Positions 1-7,807 are shown, counted from the first letter of the stretch. The stretch: DNA of 64,000 bases from Acetatifactor muris (GCA_023663635.1 JAMPHD010000010.1:1-64000); one strand, 5' to 3'. Translations and numbers: made by a program. The notes: generated from the letters alone by a model not told the origin.

Positions 1-2
1 AT

Positions 3-164
3 CTTGCAAAAGGGAAAGGATATGATTATGATAAAGCGGTTTCATTGTTTAATGAAGCAGTCAGCTTAAACAACGAAGCGAAAAATTTGAAGGGATTGAA
101 GAAAGCAGCAGATCACTTTTTGAAAAATTGCAAGATTGCCGGTATTGATTATGGTAATCGGTAG
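3..164 (+). CDS. 3' end of an unknown gene (cut by window edge)
   Basis: An open frame enters from the left edge and gives 53 residues before TAG. The visible C-terminus is charged and probably helical (KAVSLFNEAVSLNNEAKNLK is a stretch in it), with no motif I recognise. It is followed after 14 bases by the next small gene, so the two are probably co-transcribed. Base composition is clearly more AT-rich than the genes from 494 onward, which suggests an accessory or acquired segment reaching in from the left. No function can be assigned. Confidence 0.6.
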   Translation, partial: LAKGKGYDYDKAVSLFNEAVSLNNEAKNLKGLKKAADHFLKNCKIAGIDYGNR

Positions 165-178
165 GAAGGGAGATTGTT

Positions 179-346
179 ATGGAGGATCATGTAATTTTAA
201 GCGAACGGTTAGAAGAACAGCTTAAGGCAGTTGAATGGGCGAAAGCGGAGCAGAAAAGAATACTGAAAGAAAAGGGTGAGCGCATATCAAAGGAACTTAT
301 GGAAACGATGACTCCATTTATTTTGAAACAACGAAAGGGTAAGTGA
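179..346 (+). CDS. Small hypothetical protein, 55 aa
   Basis: ATG at 179 is preceded by a GGAAGGGAG ribosome binding site at 7-8 bases. The product is short, very charged and Lys/Glu-rich (sequence begins MEDHVILSERLEEQLKAVEW), with no membrane segment or cysteine pair, and is likely a single long amphipathic helix. It lies 14 bases after the truncated upstream gene and just before a strong terminator at 373-415, so it is the last gene of that unit. It shares the AT-rich composition of the left edge. Function unknown; small helical genes like this are common at the ends of mobile elements, but nothing here proves that. Confidence 0.55.
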   Translation: MEDHVILSERLEEQLKAVEWAKAEQKRILKEKGERISKELMETMTPFILKQRKGK

Positions 347-372
347 TTGCGCTGCTATAGGGTATCTATGGA

Positions 373-415
373 AGGGACCGTCGCGCTAATTATTTAGTGT
401 GACAGTTCCTTTTTT
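373..415 (+). terminator. Rho-independent terminator
   Basis: A 14-bp stem (one mismatch and a few G-U pairs), arms AGGGACCGTCGCGC and GTGTGACAGTTCCT, encloses a short AT loop and runs straight into a T tract. It ends the AT-rich left-edge unit and separates it from the CPBP protease promoter that begins ten bases later. Confidence 0.8.
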
Positions 416-424
416 GGAAAACAA

Positions 425-453
425 TTGAATTATCCCGCACAATTTGTTACACT
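425..453 (+). promoter_or_regulatory. Sigma-A-type promoter for the CPBP protease gene
   Basis: TTGAAT and TACACT are separated by exactly 17 bases, about 40 bases before the gene's ATG at 494. This supports the downstream start at 494 over the in-frame codon at 425, which would lie inside the promoter. Confidence 0.5.
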
Positions 454-493
454 AATATTACTTGTGTATACCAGAGCAACACGGGAGGATATT

Positions 494-1480
494 ATGGACG
501 AATGTAAACAGGCAAAGAAAACTTTTTCCAGACTGGGATGGAGTTATATTGCGGGAACGGCGGTGATCTATCTGTTTCAGGCTGTCGGGGTGGGCATGAT
601 CTATATTCTGCGACCGGAGTTGATGAACAGCATGGTGGTTCAGCTCCTGCTCTCCGGGATTACGGTATACGCCATTGGGCTGCCTCTGATCCTGCTGTTG
701 ACGTGGAAGATGGATACGGAGCCCATACCGCGCCACAAGATGAAGTGGTGGCAGTTTGTGTTGGCGTTGATCATGTGCTATTCCCTGATCTATATCAGCA
801 ATTTGTTGGGCACTTCGCTCACCACTTTCATCGGGGCCCTCAAGGGAGGCGAGGTGGAGAACAGTGTCGCGAATATCGTCACCGAGGGCAACCCGATGTT
901 GAATTTTGTGCTGATGGTGATCGTGGCGCCCATCGCGGAGGAGTATGTGTTCCGCAAGGTGCTCGTGGATCGCACCGTGAAATACGGAGAGGGTATGGCC
1001 ATCATCCTATCCGGGCTGATGTTCGGCCTGTTCCACGGCAATCTGAATCAGTTTGCCTATGCGGTGGGATTGGGCGCTTTCTTTGCCTTTCTGTATATCA
1101 GGACGGGCAATATTAAGATCACCATGGTCATGCACGCGATCATCAATTTTATGGGCAGCATCGTGTCGATGAAGTTGTTGGAATTGCTCGATTACAGTGC
1201 GTTGGCGGCGTTGGATCCCAATGACACGGACGCGATGATGGAACTGGTGATGGACAATCTTGCCGGTTGGATGCTCTTTTTCCTGTATGCGATGTTTCTG
1301 TTGGCCGTGGTCGTCACGGGTGTGGTATTGTTCATCGTGTTTATCAGACGCATGAAACCGAGACCCGGACGGGTGCAGATCCCCAAGGGCAGAAAGTTTA
1401 ACACATTGATCGTCAACAGCGGTATGCTGACTTTCTGTATCATCTGGGTGGCTCTGATCGTGGTGCAGCTATTCACTTAA
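494..1480 (+). CDS. CPBP family intramembrane metalloprotease
   Basis: A 328-residue polytopic membrane protein with about eight hydrophobic segments. It carries the three conserved elements of the CPBP/CAAX (Abi, Rce1-like) family. These are EEYVFRK (the EExxxR motif), FGLFHGN (FxxxH) roughly 30 residues later, and a third histidine in VMHAIINF. These residues line the active site of intramembrane proteases that act on membrane-anchored substrates or modify secreted peptides. The start at 494 is chosen for its GGGAGG site five bases upstream and for the promoter before it. The gene stands alone before the thioesterase gene. The substrate cannot be inferred: there is no bacteriocin or prenylated-peptide gene next to it. 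Confidence 0.88.
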   Translation: MDECKQAKKTFSRLGWSYIAGTAVIYLFQAVGVGMIYILRPELMNSMVVQLLLSGITVYAIGLPLILLLTWKMDTEPIPRHKMKWWQFVLALIMCYSLIYISNLLGTSLTTFIGALKGGEVENSVANIVTEGNPMLNFVLMVIVAPIAEEYVFRKVLVDRTVKYGEGMAIILSGLMFGLFHGNLNQFAYAVGLGAFFAFLYIRTGNIKITMVMHAIINFMGSIVSMKLLELLDYSALAALDPNDTDAMMELVMDNLAGWMLFFLYAMFLLAVVVTGVVLFIVFIRRMKPRPGRVQIPKGRKFNTLIVNSGMLTFCIIWVALIVVQLFT

Positions 1481-1559
1481 CGCCACGACATTTACGGGAA
1501 CATGACGGCGTTTATGAAAACGTCCCGGCACTTATGAAAAATGGAAGACAGGTGAGATC

Positions 1560-2261
1560 ATGTATTTTTTTGACGGAAGGATCCGGTATAGTGAGACAGA
1601 TCTTGAGGGCCGACTGACCATGGCCTCGCTGATCGATTATTTTCAGGACTGCTCCACCTTTCACTCCGAGGATCTGGGATTGGGAGTGAAATATCTGGCG
1701 GACAGGCATCTGGTGTGGGTGCTGTCCTCTTGGCAGATCGCGGTGGAGCGTTATCCGGCTTTGGGAGAACGCGTGAAGATCGGCACGGCGCCCTATGAGT
1801 TCAAGGGTTTTCTGGGATCCAGAAATTTTGTGATGTTGGCGGAGGACGGCAGTTATGCGGCCAAGGCCAACTCGCTGTGGTGTCTCCTGAACACGGACAC
1901 TTGGAAACCCGCGTCTGCGCCGAAAGAGATGCTTGAGGGATATGAGATCTCTCCCAAGTTGGACATGGATTACGCGTCCCGCAAGATCGCTCTGCCGGAG
2001 GGCGGAAACGCCGGGGAACCGATCACGGTGCGCAAACACCATTTGGATACCAACAATCATGTGAACAACGGTCAGTATGTGGACATGGCCATGGAGTTTC
2101 TCCCGGAGCAGTTCAAGATCCGGCAGATGCGGGCCGAGTACAAAAAACAGGCGCTGTTGGATGATGTGCTGTACCCCTATGTGGTACGGGACGCGGATCG
2201 CCAAGTGGTCGCGTTGAATGATGAGAAAGGCAGTCCTTATGCCATAATAGAGTTTATGTGA
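1560..2261 (+). CDS. Acyl-ACP thioesterase (FatA/FatB-like, PF01643)
   Basis: A 233-residue double-hotdog protein that hydrolyses acyl-ACP to release free fatty acids in the cytoplasm. The N-terminal hotdog opens with the family pattern around RIRYSETDLEGRLTMASLID. The second half holds the catalytic block LDTNNHVNNGQYVDMAMEFL, matching the N-x-H-x-x-N pattern of plant and bacterial FatA/B enzymes. Its length is normal for bacterial members. The ATG at 1560 follows a GACAGGTGAG-type site. It lies 28 bases upstream of the CvfB-like gene, which suggests one operon. Chain-length specificity is not readable from sequence by eye. Confidence 0.9.
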   Translation: MYFFDGRIRYSETDLEGRLTMASLIDYFQDCSTFHSEDLGLGVKYLADRHLVWVLSSWQIAVERYPALGERVKIGTAPYEFKGFLGSRNFVMLAEDGSYAAKANSLWCLLNTDTWKPASAPKEMLEGYEISPKLDMDYASRKIALPEGGNAGEPITVRKHHLDTNNHVNNGQYVDMAMEFLPEQFKIRQMRAEYKKQALLDDVLYPYVVRDADRQVVALNDEKGSPYAIIEFM

Positions 2262-2289
2262 GCTTGGCGGGATGCAGAGAGGTGGCAAT

Positions 2290-3126
2290 ATGATCCGATT
2301 AGGAGAAAAGCAGAATCTTGTCATAGTGAAGACGGTGGATTTCGGCGTCTATTTGGCGGTTTCCGCGCAGCGGGCTCAGGAGAGGATCCTGCTCCCGGCC
2401 GCGCAGGTGCCGAAGGACAGTAAGCCGGGGGATTCTCTGGAGGTGTTCGTCTACAGGGATTCCGAGGACCGGCTGATCGCCACGACCCGCACGCCTAAGC
2501 TTGTCATGGGGCAGGTGGCGGAGTTGACCGTGGCGGACGTGGGCAAGATCGGAGCTTTTCTGGACTGGGGTCTGGAGAAGGATCTGTTCCTGCCGTACAG
2601 CCGACAGAGCTACCGCGTGAAGACGGGGGATAGGGTTTTGGTGTCTCTGTATATTGACAAGAGCGACCGGCTCTGCGCCACCACCAACGTGTATGAGAAT
2701 CTGAGTACGGACAGCCCCTATCAGAGGGATGACCGTGTCAGGGGACGGGTCTATGAGATCAGCGACAACTTCGGGGCCTTTGTGGCGGTGGACAATCAAT
2801 ATTCCGCGCTGATCCCCAAGCGTGAGCTCTATGGGGATGTGACGCCGGGGACCGACATAGAGGCCCGGGTGGTGGAGGTGCTTGAGGACGGCAGACTCAC
2901 TCTCAGCGTCCGAGAGAAAGCTTATCTGCAGATGGACAGGGACGGAGAGAAACTGTTGGCCCTGCTGGACAGCTATGACGGTGTGCTGCCCTTCACGGAG
3001 AAGGCGGACCCGGAGGTGATCCGCAGGGAGACCGGCATGAGCAAAAAGGAGTTCAAGCGCGCCGTGGGGCATCTGTTGAAGGCAGGAGCCATTGAGATCA
3101 ACGGCAAGGTGATCCGAAAAGTATAG
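2290..3126 (+). CDS. cvfB: CvfB-like S1 RNA-binding protein
   Basis: A 278-residue protein with the CvfB/YitL layout of tandem S1-type OB folds and a C-terminal winged-helix domain. Regions around residues 8-60, 70-130 (KIGAFLDWGLEKDLFLPYSR) and 145-210 (DNFGAFVAVDNQYSALIPKR) are S1-like. The C-terminus (SKKEFKRAVGHLLKAGAIEI) is the winged helix. CvfB proteins bind RNA and affect virulence-gene and translation-related expression in staphylococci; the role in Clostridia is unknown. Start 2290 is preferred over an in-frame ATG at 2272 because GAGAGGTGG lies at the right distance before it. It is followed six bases later by the ArAE-type gene. Confidence 0.85.
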   Translation: MIRLGEKQNLVIVKTVDFGVYLAVSAQRAQERILLPAAQVPKDSKPGDSLEVFVYRDSEDRLIATTRTPKLVMGQVAELTVADVGKIGAFLDWGLEKDLFLPYSRQSYRVKTGDRVLVSLYIDKSDRLCATTNVYENLSTDSPYQRDDRVRGRVYEISDNFGAFVAVDNQYSALIPKRELYGDVTPGTDIEARVVEVLEDGRLTLSVREKAYLQMDRDGEKLLALLDSYDGVLPFTEKADPEVIRRETGMSKKEFKRAVGHLLKAGAIEINGKVIRKV

Positions 3127-3132
3127 GGAGTT

Positions 3133-3699
3133 ATGGATATGGAACAGAATGAACAGCACAATCCGGTGCACGCGCCGATTCCCGGCTTGGGACTCAGGAG
3201 CCTGAAGACGGCTTTTGCAACCATGATCACGGCATTTCTCTATGCACTTTTTCCGGGCAGCAATCCCACATTTGCCTGCATAGGCGCTGTGTTTGGAATG
3301 GGAGCGGATATGGAGAGTTCCCGCAGAAGCGGAGGCAATCGTTTTTTCGGAACCATTATCGGAGGTTTTATCGGGTTGGCGCTCTATGGTCTGGAGCATT
3401 GGGCTTATCCGGAAGGCAATTATTGGCTGCGGCTTCCTTTGGTGTTTTTGGGAATTGTTATTTTGATCGCCATGTGCGTGCGCTGCCATTGGCCGGGCGG
3501 AGTGCAGCCGGGGGGAGTCGTGTTGTGTATCATTCTTTTCAACACGCCGCCCCATTACATTCAGTATGCATTGTACCGCATGATCGACACGGGCATAGGT
3601 GTGGTGATCGCCCTGATCGTCAATGATATTTTTTCCAGAAACAGGGTGGAGGAGTGGCTGCACTTAAAACATCAGGAACAGCAGGAGAAAAATTCTTAG
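3133..3699 (+). CDS. ArAE/FUSC-type membrane protein (DUF939-like)
   Basis: A 188-residue protein with four to five membrane segments. Its pattern of GLRSLKTAFATMITAFLY, then NPTFACIGAVFGMGADMESS, then GNRFFGTIIGGFIGLALYG matches the N-terminal membrane half of aromatic acid exporter family 1 and FUSC proteins. Those proteins often have a soluble cytoplasmic half, which is absent here. The tail is short and charged (EEWLHLKHQEQQEKNS). Start ATG 3133 has GGGAG four to five bases upstream and follows cvfB by six bases, so the two are likely co-translated. Transport of aromatic or other amphipathic compounds is a family-level guess. The last codons lie inside a terminator hairpin. Confidence 0.75.
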   Translation: MDMEQNEQHNPVHAPIPGLGLRSLKTAFATMITAFLYALFPGSNPTFACIGAVFGMGADMESSRRSGGNRFFGTIIGGFIGLALYGLEHWAYPEGNYWLRLPLVFLGIVILIAMCVRCHWPGGVQPGGVVLCIILFNTPPHYIQYALYRMIDTGIGVVIALIVNDIFSRNRVEEWLHLKHQEQQEKNS

Positions 3700-3715
3700 G
3701 AGAATTTTTCTCCTA
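3683..3715. terminator. Bidirectional terminator shared by two convergent genes
   Basis: Perfect 14-bp arms AGGAGAAAAATTCT (3683-3696) and AGAATTTTTCTCCT (3701-3714) flank a TAGG loop. An alternative 8-bp hairpin, TAGGAGAA/TTCTCCTA (3697-3715), overlaps it. The TAG stop of the plus-strand gene and the TAG stop of the minus-strand gene both lie inside it. Runs of T on either strand fit termination in both directions. Confidence 0.75.
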
Positions 3716-4126
3716 GGAAACCCTGATCCCTGCCTTTGTAAATGTTTCCATCAATGATCTGCCGCACATGGAGATATATTCCACTTCCTTCAGGTTGGGA
3801 AGCAGCTCAAAGCCCTTCACGCTCTTTACGTCAAACATGTCGGACTCGCCGTCCCAACAGGTCATCATCAGAAAATAAATGTCCTCGCCGCCGTCAAAGA
3901 CAAGCTTGTCTGCCAATGCCAGATCTTCTTCCGTAAGCCTGAGGTTTTCAAAATATTCGACCATTTCGGGAATGCATTCGTAGCCGTCCCCGTCATAATT
4001 TTTCACATATTTTTCCTTCATTTCTTCCAACTCATCTGAGAAACTTGTATCTTTTCCCAAAAGGCTGTCTATGACCACCAATTTAAAGCCGAAATCTTCA
4101 AAAGCGCCGCTTTTGTCCTGAAACAT
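3713..4126 (-). CDS. DUF6892-like hypothetical protein, 137 aa
   Basis: An acidic, soluble 137-residue protein that starts MFQDKSGAFEDFGFKLVVID and contains a central FDGGEDIYFLMMTCWDGESD segment. The pattern of a phi-x-WDGE-x-D-phi-D-V-K-S block followed by LLPNLKEV resembles DUF6892 proteins as I remember them, but I could not check this. These occur as lone genes or next to immunity-type genes and have no known function. The start has an AGGAGG site (TTTCCTCCT on the plus strand) and a strong minus-strand promoter at 4157-4186. It is monocistronic and divergent from the leucine-rich-repeat lipoprotein gene. Confidence 0.6.
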   Translation of the reverse strand: MFQDKSGAFEDFGFKLVVIDSLLGKDTSFSDELEEMKEKYVKNYDGDGYECIPEMVEYFENLRLTEEDLALADKLVFDGGEDIYFLMMTCWDGESDMFDVKSVKGFELLPNLKEVEYISMCGRSLMETFTKAGIRVS

Positions 4127-4156
4127 AAAATTTCCTCCTGAATTTTCATTTTTTTA

Positions 4157-4186
4157 ATTATAAATTGCTCCGCATACTTCTGTCAA
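4157..4186 (-). promoter_or_regulatory. Consensus sigma-A promoter for the DUF6892-like gene
   Basis: Read on the minus strand, TTGACA (4181-4186) and TATAAT (4157-4162) are both perfect and lie 18 bases apart, about 30 bases upstream of the ATG. Confidence 0.7.
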
Positions 4187-4197
4187 TGGCAGGGGAT

Positions 4198-4228
4198 ACC
4201 GCTCATGACATCATTAAAACCGCTCGTG
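4198..4228 (+). repeat. Two 10-bp direct repeats 21 bp apart (possible activator site)
   Basis: ACCGCTCATG (4198-4207) and ACCGCTCGTG (4219-4228) are offset by 21 bases, two helical turns. They end ten bases before the -35 element of the lipoprotein promoter, a placement typical of activator binding sites. The regulator is unknown. Confidence 0.35.
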
Positions 4229-4238
4229 CCTTTTCGCA

Positions 4239-4268
4239 TTGACTTTCAGCAAGTCGGGCCCATAAGAT
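4239..4268 (+). promoter_or_regulatory. Probable promoter for the leucine-rich-repeat lipoproteins
   Basis: TTGACT (4239-4244) and TAAGAT (4263-4268) are separated by 18 bases, about 50 bases before the ATG at 4321. Confidence 0.45.
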
Positions 4269-4320
4269 AGATGATATAGCTTTAATCTTAAGTTTGTGAC
4301 CGCAAAGAAAAGGAGAAAAT

Positions 4321-5199
4321 ATGATGCGAAAGAAATTGTGTTTTATGGGCATGGTGATGTTTATGACGGCGTCCCTCTTAACCGCCTGCGGTGATGACCG
4401 ACGGAAGAATGATGCGGCATCCCCCGATCAAGCCGCGGAATCCGGGGCCGGGAACGCGGAAAATAACGGCAGCGGGCGCGTGGAAGAGGAGACGGACGTG
4501 TCCGAGTTTGAGTATAAGGAAGAGGACGGAAAGATCGTGATCACGGTTCATACGGGCCCCTCTACGGATGTGGTGATTCCGGCGCAGATTGACGGCAAGG
4601 ATGTGGTGGCGATCGGCAGACAGTGTTTTAAAAATGAGAGTAAACTTACAAGGGTGGTCTGTCCTGAAACATTGATCACCATCGGAGAAGAGGCATTTAT
4701 AAATTGTACTTCCCTGTCGGAAATCTCTTTGAATGAAGGGCTCCAAGAGATAGGAGTACATGCCTTTCTTCCCTGCCACAGCCTGGAAAAAGTTGATTTT
4801 CCAAGCACGTTGACCACTTTGAGTGACAGCTCATTTGGATTGAGCGGTCTCAAGGAAGTTACGATACCGGATACCTTGAGTGAAATTCCGGAAGGATGTT
4901 TCTGCTCCACTTATATCACCACGGTGACGATACCGGCGAATATAAAAACAGTGGGAGAAGGCGCGTTTGAAGGCTGTTCAAACTTGGAAAAAGTGGTCAT
5001 TGAGGAGGGAGTGGAACGGATCGATTCGGATGCGTTCGCGCAATGCAAATTTTTAAAAGAGATCAATATACCGCAGTCGGTTACGGAAATGGGGGAATCT
5101 ATATTCTGGGCGACGGGAAATGTGGTAGTCACCGTATATCCGGAAAGCGTGGCGGAAACTTATGCCAAAGAAAATTATCTGACGTATGTGAACCCATGA
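4321..5199 (+). CDS. BspA-type leucine-rich-repeat lipoprotein
   Basis: A 292-residue exported protein. Its signal peptide ends in a lipobox (LLTAC, Cys near residue 22), followed by a 40-residue Asp/Glu/Asn/Gly-rich linker. The rest is a run of BspA-type repeats (LRR_5), each about 23 residues, with the pattern IGEEAFINCTSLSEISLNEG and ending in VTEMGESIFW. Such proteins are surface-exposed in gut Firmicutes and are linked to adhesion or protein binding; some are also simply abundant surface proteins. The C-terminus (YPESVAETYAKENYLTYVNP) is shared with the next gene, so the pair arose by duplication. AAAGGAGAAAAT precedes the ATG. Confidence 0.88.
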   Translation: MMRKKLCFMGMVMFMTASLLTACGDDRRKNDAASPDQAAESGAGNAENNGSGRVEEETDVSEFEYKEEDGKIVITVHTGPSTDVVIPAQIDGKDVVAIGRQCFKNESKLTRVVCPETLITIGEEAFINCTSLSEISLNEGLQEIGVHAFLPCHSLEKVDFPSTLTTLSDSSFGLSGLKEVTIPDTLSEIPEGCFCSTYITTVTIPANIKTVGEGAFEGCSNLEKVVIEEGVERIDSDAFAQCKFLKEINIPQSVTEMGESIFWATGNVVVTVYPESVAETYAKENYLTYVNP

Positions 5200-5262
5200 C
5201 GGAAAAACAGAAAGAATAGAGAAACAAAAAAGAAAGAGAAACAAAAGGAAAAGGGAGAGACC

Positions 5263-6201
5263 ATGAAAAAAATAAACAAAACGAAGATCGCACTTGTATT
5301 ATGTGTGGCAGCTTTCGCCCTGGGAGCCTGCGAAAAGGCGGAGCAGAACTCCGGCGCGGAACCGGCGCAGGACGCCGGCGCGCGACAAAACACCGACTCA
5401 TGGCAGGACACTGACTCACGACAGGATGCCGATTCACGGCAGGAAGCTGACGCGGAGATATTTGCCTCCATCCCCGAAAATCCCGCGTCGGATTTTGACT
5501 ATGATAATGTCGATGGGGAAATCATAATTTACCGATATTTGGGGGAGAGCAAGGAAGTTTCCATACCGGCCCGGATCGACGGTATGGATGTACGCGCTAT
5601 TGGTGAGTATTGTTTCGTAAATGATGAGATCACGGCAGTAGTATGCCCCGATACTTTGGAGATCATTGGAGCATTTGCATTTACAAACTGCGAGGAGCTT
5701 GTCGGGATCCGGTTGAACGAAGGTTTGCAGAGTATAGCAGATCACGCTTTTTTAAATTGCCCGTCCTTGGAATATGTCAGCATACCGGGCACAGTGACTT
5801 TTATGGGTGAAAGCGCGTTCTCCATGACAGGTATCAGGGAATTGGAGCTTTTGTGCAGCGCTCCGGAGCTGGGGCAGTCAGTTTTTAGCAGTATCGATGT
5901 AGTGGAGCTTACGATTCCCGCAAATCTGAAAACGGTGGGATATATGATGTTTGTGAACAGTCAAGACTTAGAAACCGTGATCATTGAGGACGGCGTAGAG
6001 AAAATTGACAAACAGGCATTTGAGAGTTGCGACAGCCTGATCAGCGTGACCATCCCGGCATCCGTGACGGAAATTGGGGAAAAGGCTTTTAAGAAATCTG
6101 CTTTTGCCGATAAAAGCCTGGAGTTGGTTCTCACGGTAGAGCCGGGAAGTTACGCGGAGACTTATGCGAAAGAGAACAATATAGCCTATGTAAATCCGTA
6201 G
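5263..6201 (+). CDS. BspA-type leucine-rich-repeat lipoprotein (paralogue)
   Basis: A 312-residue paralogue of the preceding gene, 63 bases downstream. The signal peptide ends in lipobox ALGAC (Cys near residue 23). It is followed by a Gln/Asp/Ser-rich linker that includes an in-frame 18-bp tandem repeat (TDSWQD, TDSRQD, ADSRQE). The leucine-rich repeats then run from about residue 90 to the end. The closing segment AETYAKENNIAYVNP matches the paralogue almost exactly. The spacer before it is A-rich with a GGGAGAG site. The variable linker probably holds the repeat domain away from the membrane. Ligand unknown. Confidence 0.88.
   Translation: MKKINKTKIALVLCVAAFALGACEKAEQNSGAEPAQDAGARQNTDSWQDTDSRQDADSRQEADAEIFASIPENPASDFDYDNVDGEIIIYRYLGESKEVSIPARIDGMDVRAIGEYCFVNDEITAVVCPDTLEIIGAFAFTNCEELVGIRLNEGLQSIADHAFLNCPSLEYVSIPGTVTFMGESAFSMTGIRELELLCSAPELGQSVFSSIDVVELTIPANLKTVGYMMFVNSQDLETVIIEDGVEKIDKQAFESCDSLISVTIPASVTEIGEKAFKKSAFADKSLELVLTVEPGSYAETYAKENNIAYVNP
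5392..5454 (+). repeat. In-frame 18-bp tandem repeat in lipoprotein linker
   Basis: Three and a half units of six codons encode TDSWQD, TDSRQD, ADSRQE and ADA. The unit keeps the reading frame, so copy-number change would alter linker length only. Confidence 0.7.
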
Positions 6202-6254
6202 CGCATGGGAAAAGTGCCAACGATCACTTGACACAAACAAATTCCCGTTGCCAC

Positions 6255-6283
6255 TGGAAATACGGATCCGAATGTGTTATAAT
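6255..6283 (+). promoter_or_regulatory. Extended -10 promoter for the YjfB-like gene
   Basis: TGTTATAAT (TATAAT at 6278-6283 with the extended TGn) has a weak -35 TGGAAA 17 bases upstream. It lies 34 bases before the ATG at 6318. Confidence 0.6.
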
Positions 6284-6317
6284 GCAAATGAAGTATCGGC
6301 AAAGGAGGTATCGTGAT

Positions 6318-6509
6318 ATGGACATAGCAGGAGTGTCGATGGCGCTCTCGGCCAACAAAGTTCAGTCACAGGTGAGCACGATGGTGCTCAGCAAAGCCAT
6401 GGATACCAATGAGACTTTGGGGGAAGGGCTTGTGCAGATGATTGATGCCGCGGCCATGGAACAGAGCGTGAACCCGGGTGTGGGCGCCAACTTTGACATG
6501 CGGGTATGA
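6318..6509 (+). CDS. YjfB family motility-associated protein, 63 aa
   Basis: A 63-residue protein with the YjfB_motility pattern (PF14070): it starts MDIAGVSMALSANKVQSQVS, continues with KAMDTNETLGEGLVQMID and ends near NPGVGANFDMRV. Family members are small, widespread in flagellated Firmicutes and of unknown mechanism. The start is fixed by AAAGGAGG at 6301-6308, ten bases before the ATG; a longer frame opening at 6228 would run through the promoter. It is monocistronic, with its own promoter and terminator. Its presence fits the flagellar genes near 19970-22107. Confidence 0.85.
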   Translation: MDIAGVSMALSANKVQSQVSTMVLSKAMDTNETLGEGLVQMIDAAAMEQSVNPGVGANFDMRV

Positions 6510-6531
6510 GGCGGTTTTCCGGTACGGTACG

Positions 6532-6579
6532 AGAAGAGGGGGTGTTTGGAAATGCTTTCCTGCATCCCCTCTTCTTGTT
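6532..6579 (+). terminator. Terminator after the YjfB-like gene
   Basis: Perfect 10-bp arms AGAAGAGGGG (6532-6541) and CCCCTCTTCT (6566-6575) are followed by TGTTA. The T tract is weak, but the stem is strong. Confidence 0.65.
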
Positions 6580-6718
6580 ATGTGTGTCTGAGAATATTCA
6601 TGACAAAAGTTTTTAATTATTTGTAAATTTGTGAATTTTCTCCGAAAAACTATTGCTTTTTTACCCGTTTTTTTGTACATTTGTGTTAGTATGTTTCAAA
6701 GTGAAAGGGAGCGGTTAT

Positions 6719-7807
6719 ATGATTTCCAATCAGATATTGCAAAGTACAATCGACGGCCTGAAGGGAATTTCCAGGGTGGAATTCTGCGTGATGGACGCGG
6801 ACGGCAAGGCGATCGTGTCTACCATGGATGACATGGCGGGCAGCTCTGCCGCCGCCGTGGAATTTGCCGCATCCCCGGCGGATTCTCAGGAGATACAGGG
6901 ATACCGTTTTTTCAAGATATTTGACGAGCAGCAGTTGGAGTATATCCTCGTGGCGGGAGGCGTCGGAGAGGATGTCTACATGGTCGGCAAGATGGCGGCC
7001 TTCCAGATCCAGAATCTCCTGGTGGCGTACAAGGAGCGCTTTGACAAGGACAATTTCATGAAAAACCTGCTGTTGGACAATCTGCTGTTGGTGGACATTT
7101 ACAGCCGCTCCATGAAACTGCGCATTCAGACGGATGCGCCCCGGGTGGTGATGATCGTGGAATCCGCGGCGGGGAAGGACAACAATGTGTTGGAGATGTC
7201 CCGCAGTTGTGTCGGCAACAATGGAAAAGATTTCATCACCGCAGTGGATGAGAAAGATGTTATTATAGTAAAGGAGCTGCCCGACGCGGAGGCGGGCAAA
7301 GAGATTGAGAAGACGGCGCGCGCGCTGATCACTTATCTGCAAAAGGAAGGCATTCAGAATGTGCGCATTGCCTACGGCACGGTGATCCGGGAGATCAAGG
7401 AGGTGAGCCGCTCCTACAAGGAGGCCAAGATGGCTTTGGATGTCGGCAAGATCTTTTTTGACGACAGGGATCTGATCGCTTACAGCGAATTGGGGATCGG
7501 ACGTTTGATCTATCAGCTTCCCATTCCGCTGTGCAAGATGTTCATAAGAGAGATCTTTGGCGGCAAGAGTCCGGACGATTTTGACGAGGAGACTCTGGCC
7601 ACCATATACAAGTTCTTTGAGAACAGTCTGAATGTCTCGGAGACTTCCAGACAGCTCTTCATCCACCGCAACACGCTGGTCTATCGTCTGGATAAACTGC
7701 AGAAGAGCACGGGGCTTGATCTGCGCGTGTTTGAGGATGCCATCACTTTTAAGATCGCGCTGATGGTGGTGAAATACATGAAGTACATGGAAACATATGA
7801 ATATTGA
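6719..7807 (+). CDS. PucR/CdaR-type transcriptional regulator
   Basis: A 362-residue protein with a sugar-diacid-recognition-like N-terminal region (about residues 1-140), a GGDEF-like central stretch typical of PucR and CdaR regulators (residues 150-270), and a C-terminal PucR helix-turn-helix. The last carries the diagnostic LNVSETSRQLFIHRNTLVYR, followed by RLDKLQKSTGLDLR. The start at 6719 has AAAGGGAGCGG upstream and excludes a hydrophobic artefact opening at 6653. A weak promoter (TTGCTT-N17-TACATT) may lie at 6653-6681. The effector is unknown: no diacid catabolic gene is nearby, and the gene precedes ftsE. This is not the YbbR-type cdaR at 28006. Confidence 0.8.
   Translation: MISNQILQSTIDGLKGISRVEFCVMDADGKAIVSTMDDMAGSSAAAVEFAASPADSQEIQGYRFFKIFDEQQLEYILVAGGVGEDVYMVGKMAAFQIQNLLVAYKERFDKDNFMKNLLLDNLLLVDIYSRSMKLRIQTDAPRVVMIVESAAGKDNNVLEMSRSCVGNNGKDFITAVDEKDVIIVKELPDAEAGKEIEKTARALITYLQKEGIQNVRIAYGTVIREIKEVSRSYKEAKMALDVGKIFFDDRDLIAYSELGIGRLIYQLPIPLCKMFIREIFGGKSPDDFDEETLATIYKFFENSLNVSETSRQLFIHRNTLVYRLDKLQKSTGLDLRVFEDAITFKIALMVVKYMKYMETYEY

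Noticed and set aside
2299..3663. A 454-codon open frame on the minus strand
   Set aside because: It lies antisense to cvfB and the ArAE-type gene, has no domain I recognise, is His/Arg/Gln-rich as expected from a shadow of GC-rich coding DNA, and crosses the junction of two convincing genes.
6228..6233. TTGACA as a -35 for the YjfB-like gene
   Set aside because: The only good -10 (6278-6283) is 44 bases away, far beyond usable spacing; the extended -10 with TGGAAA fits better.
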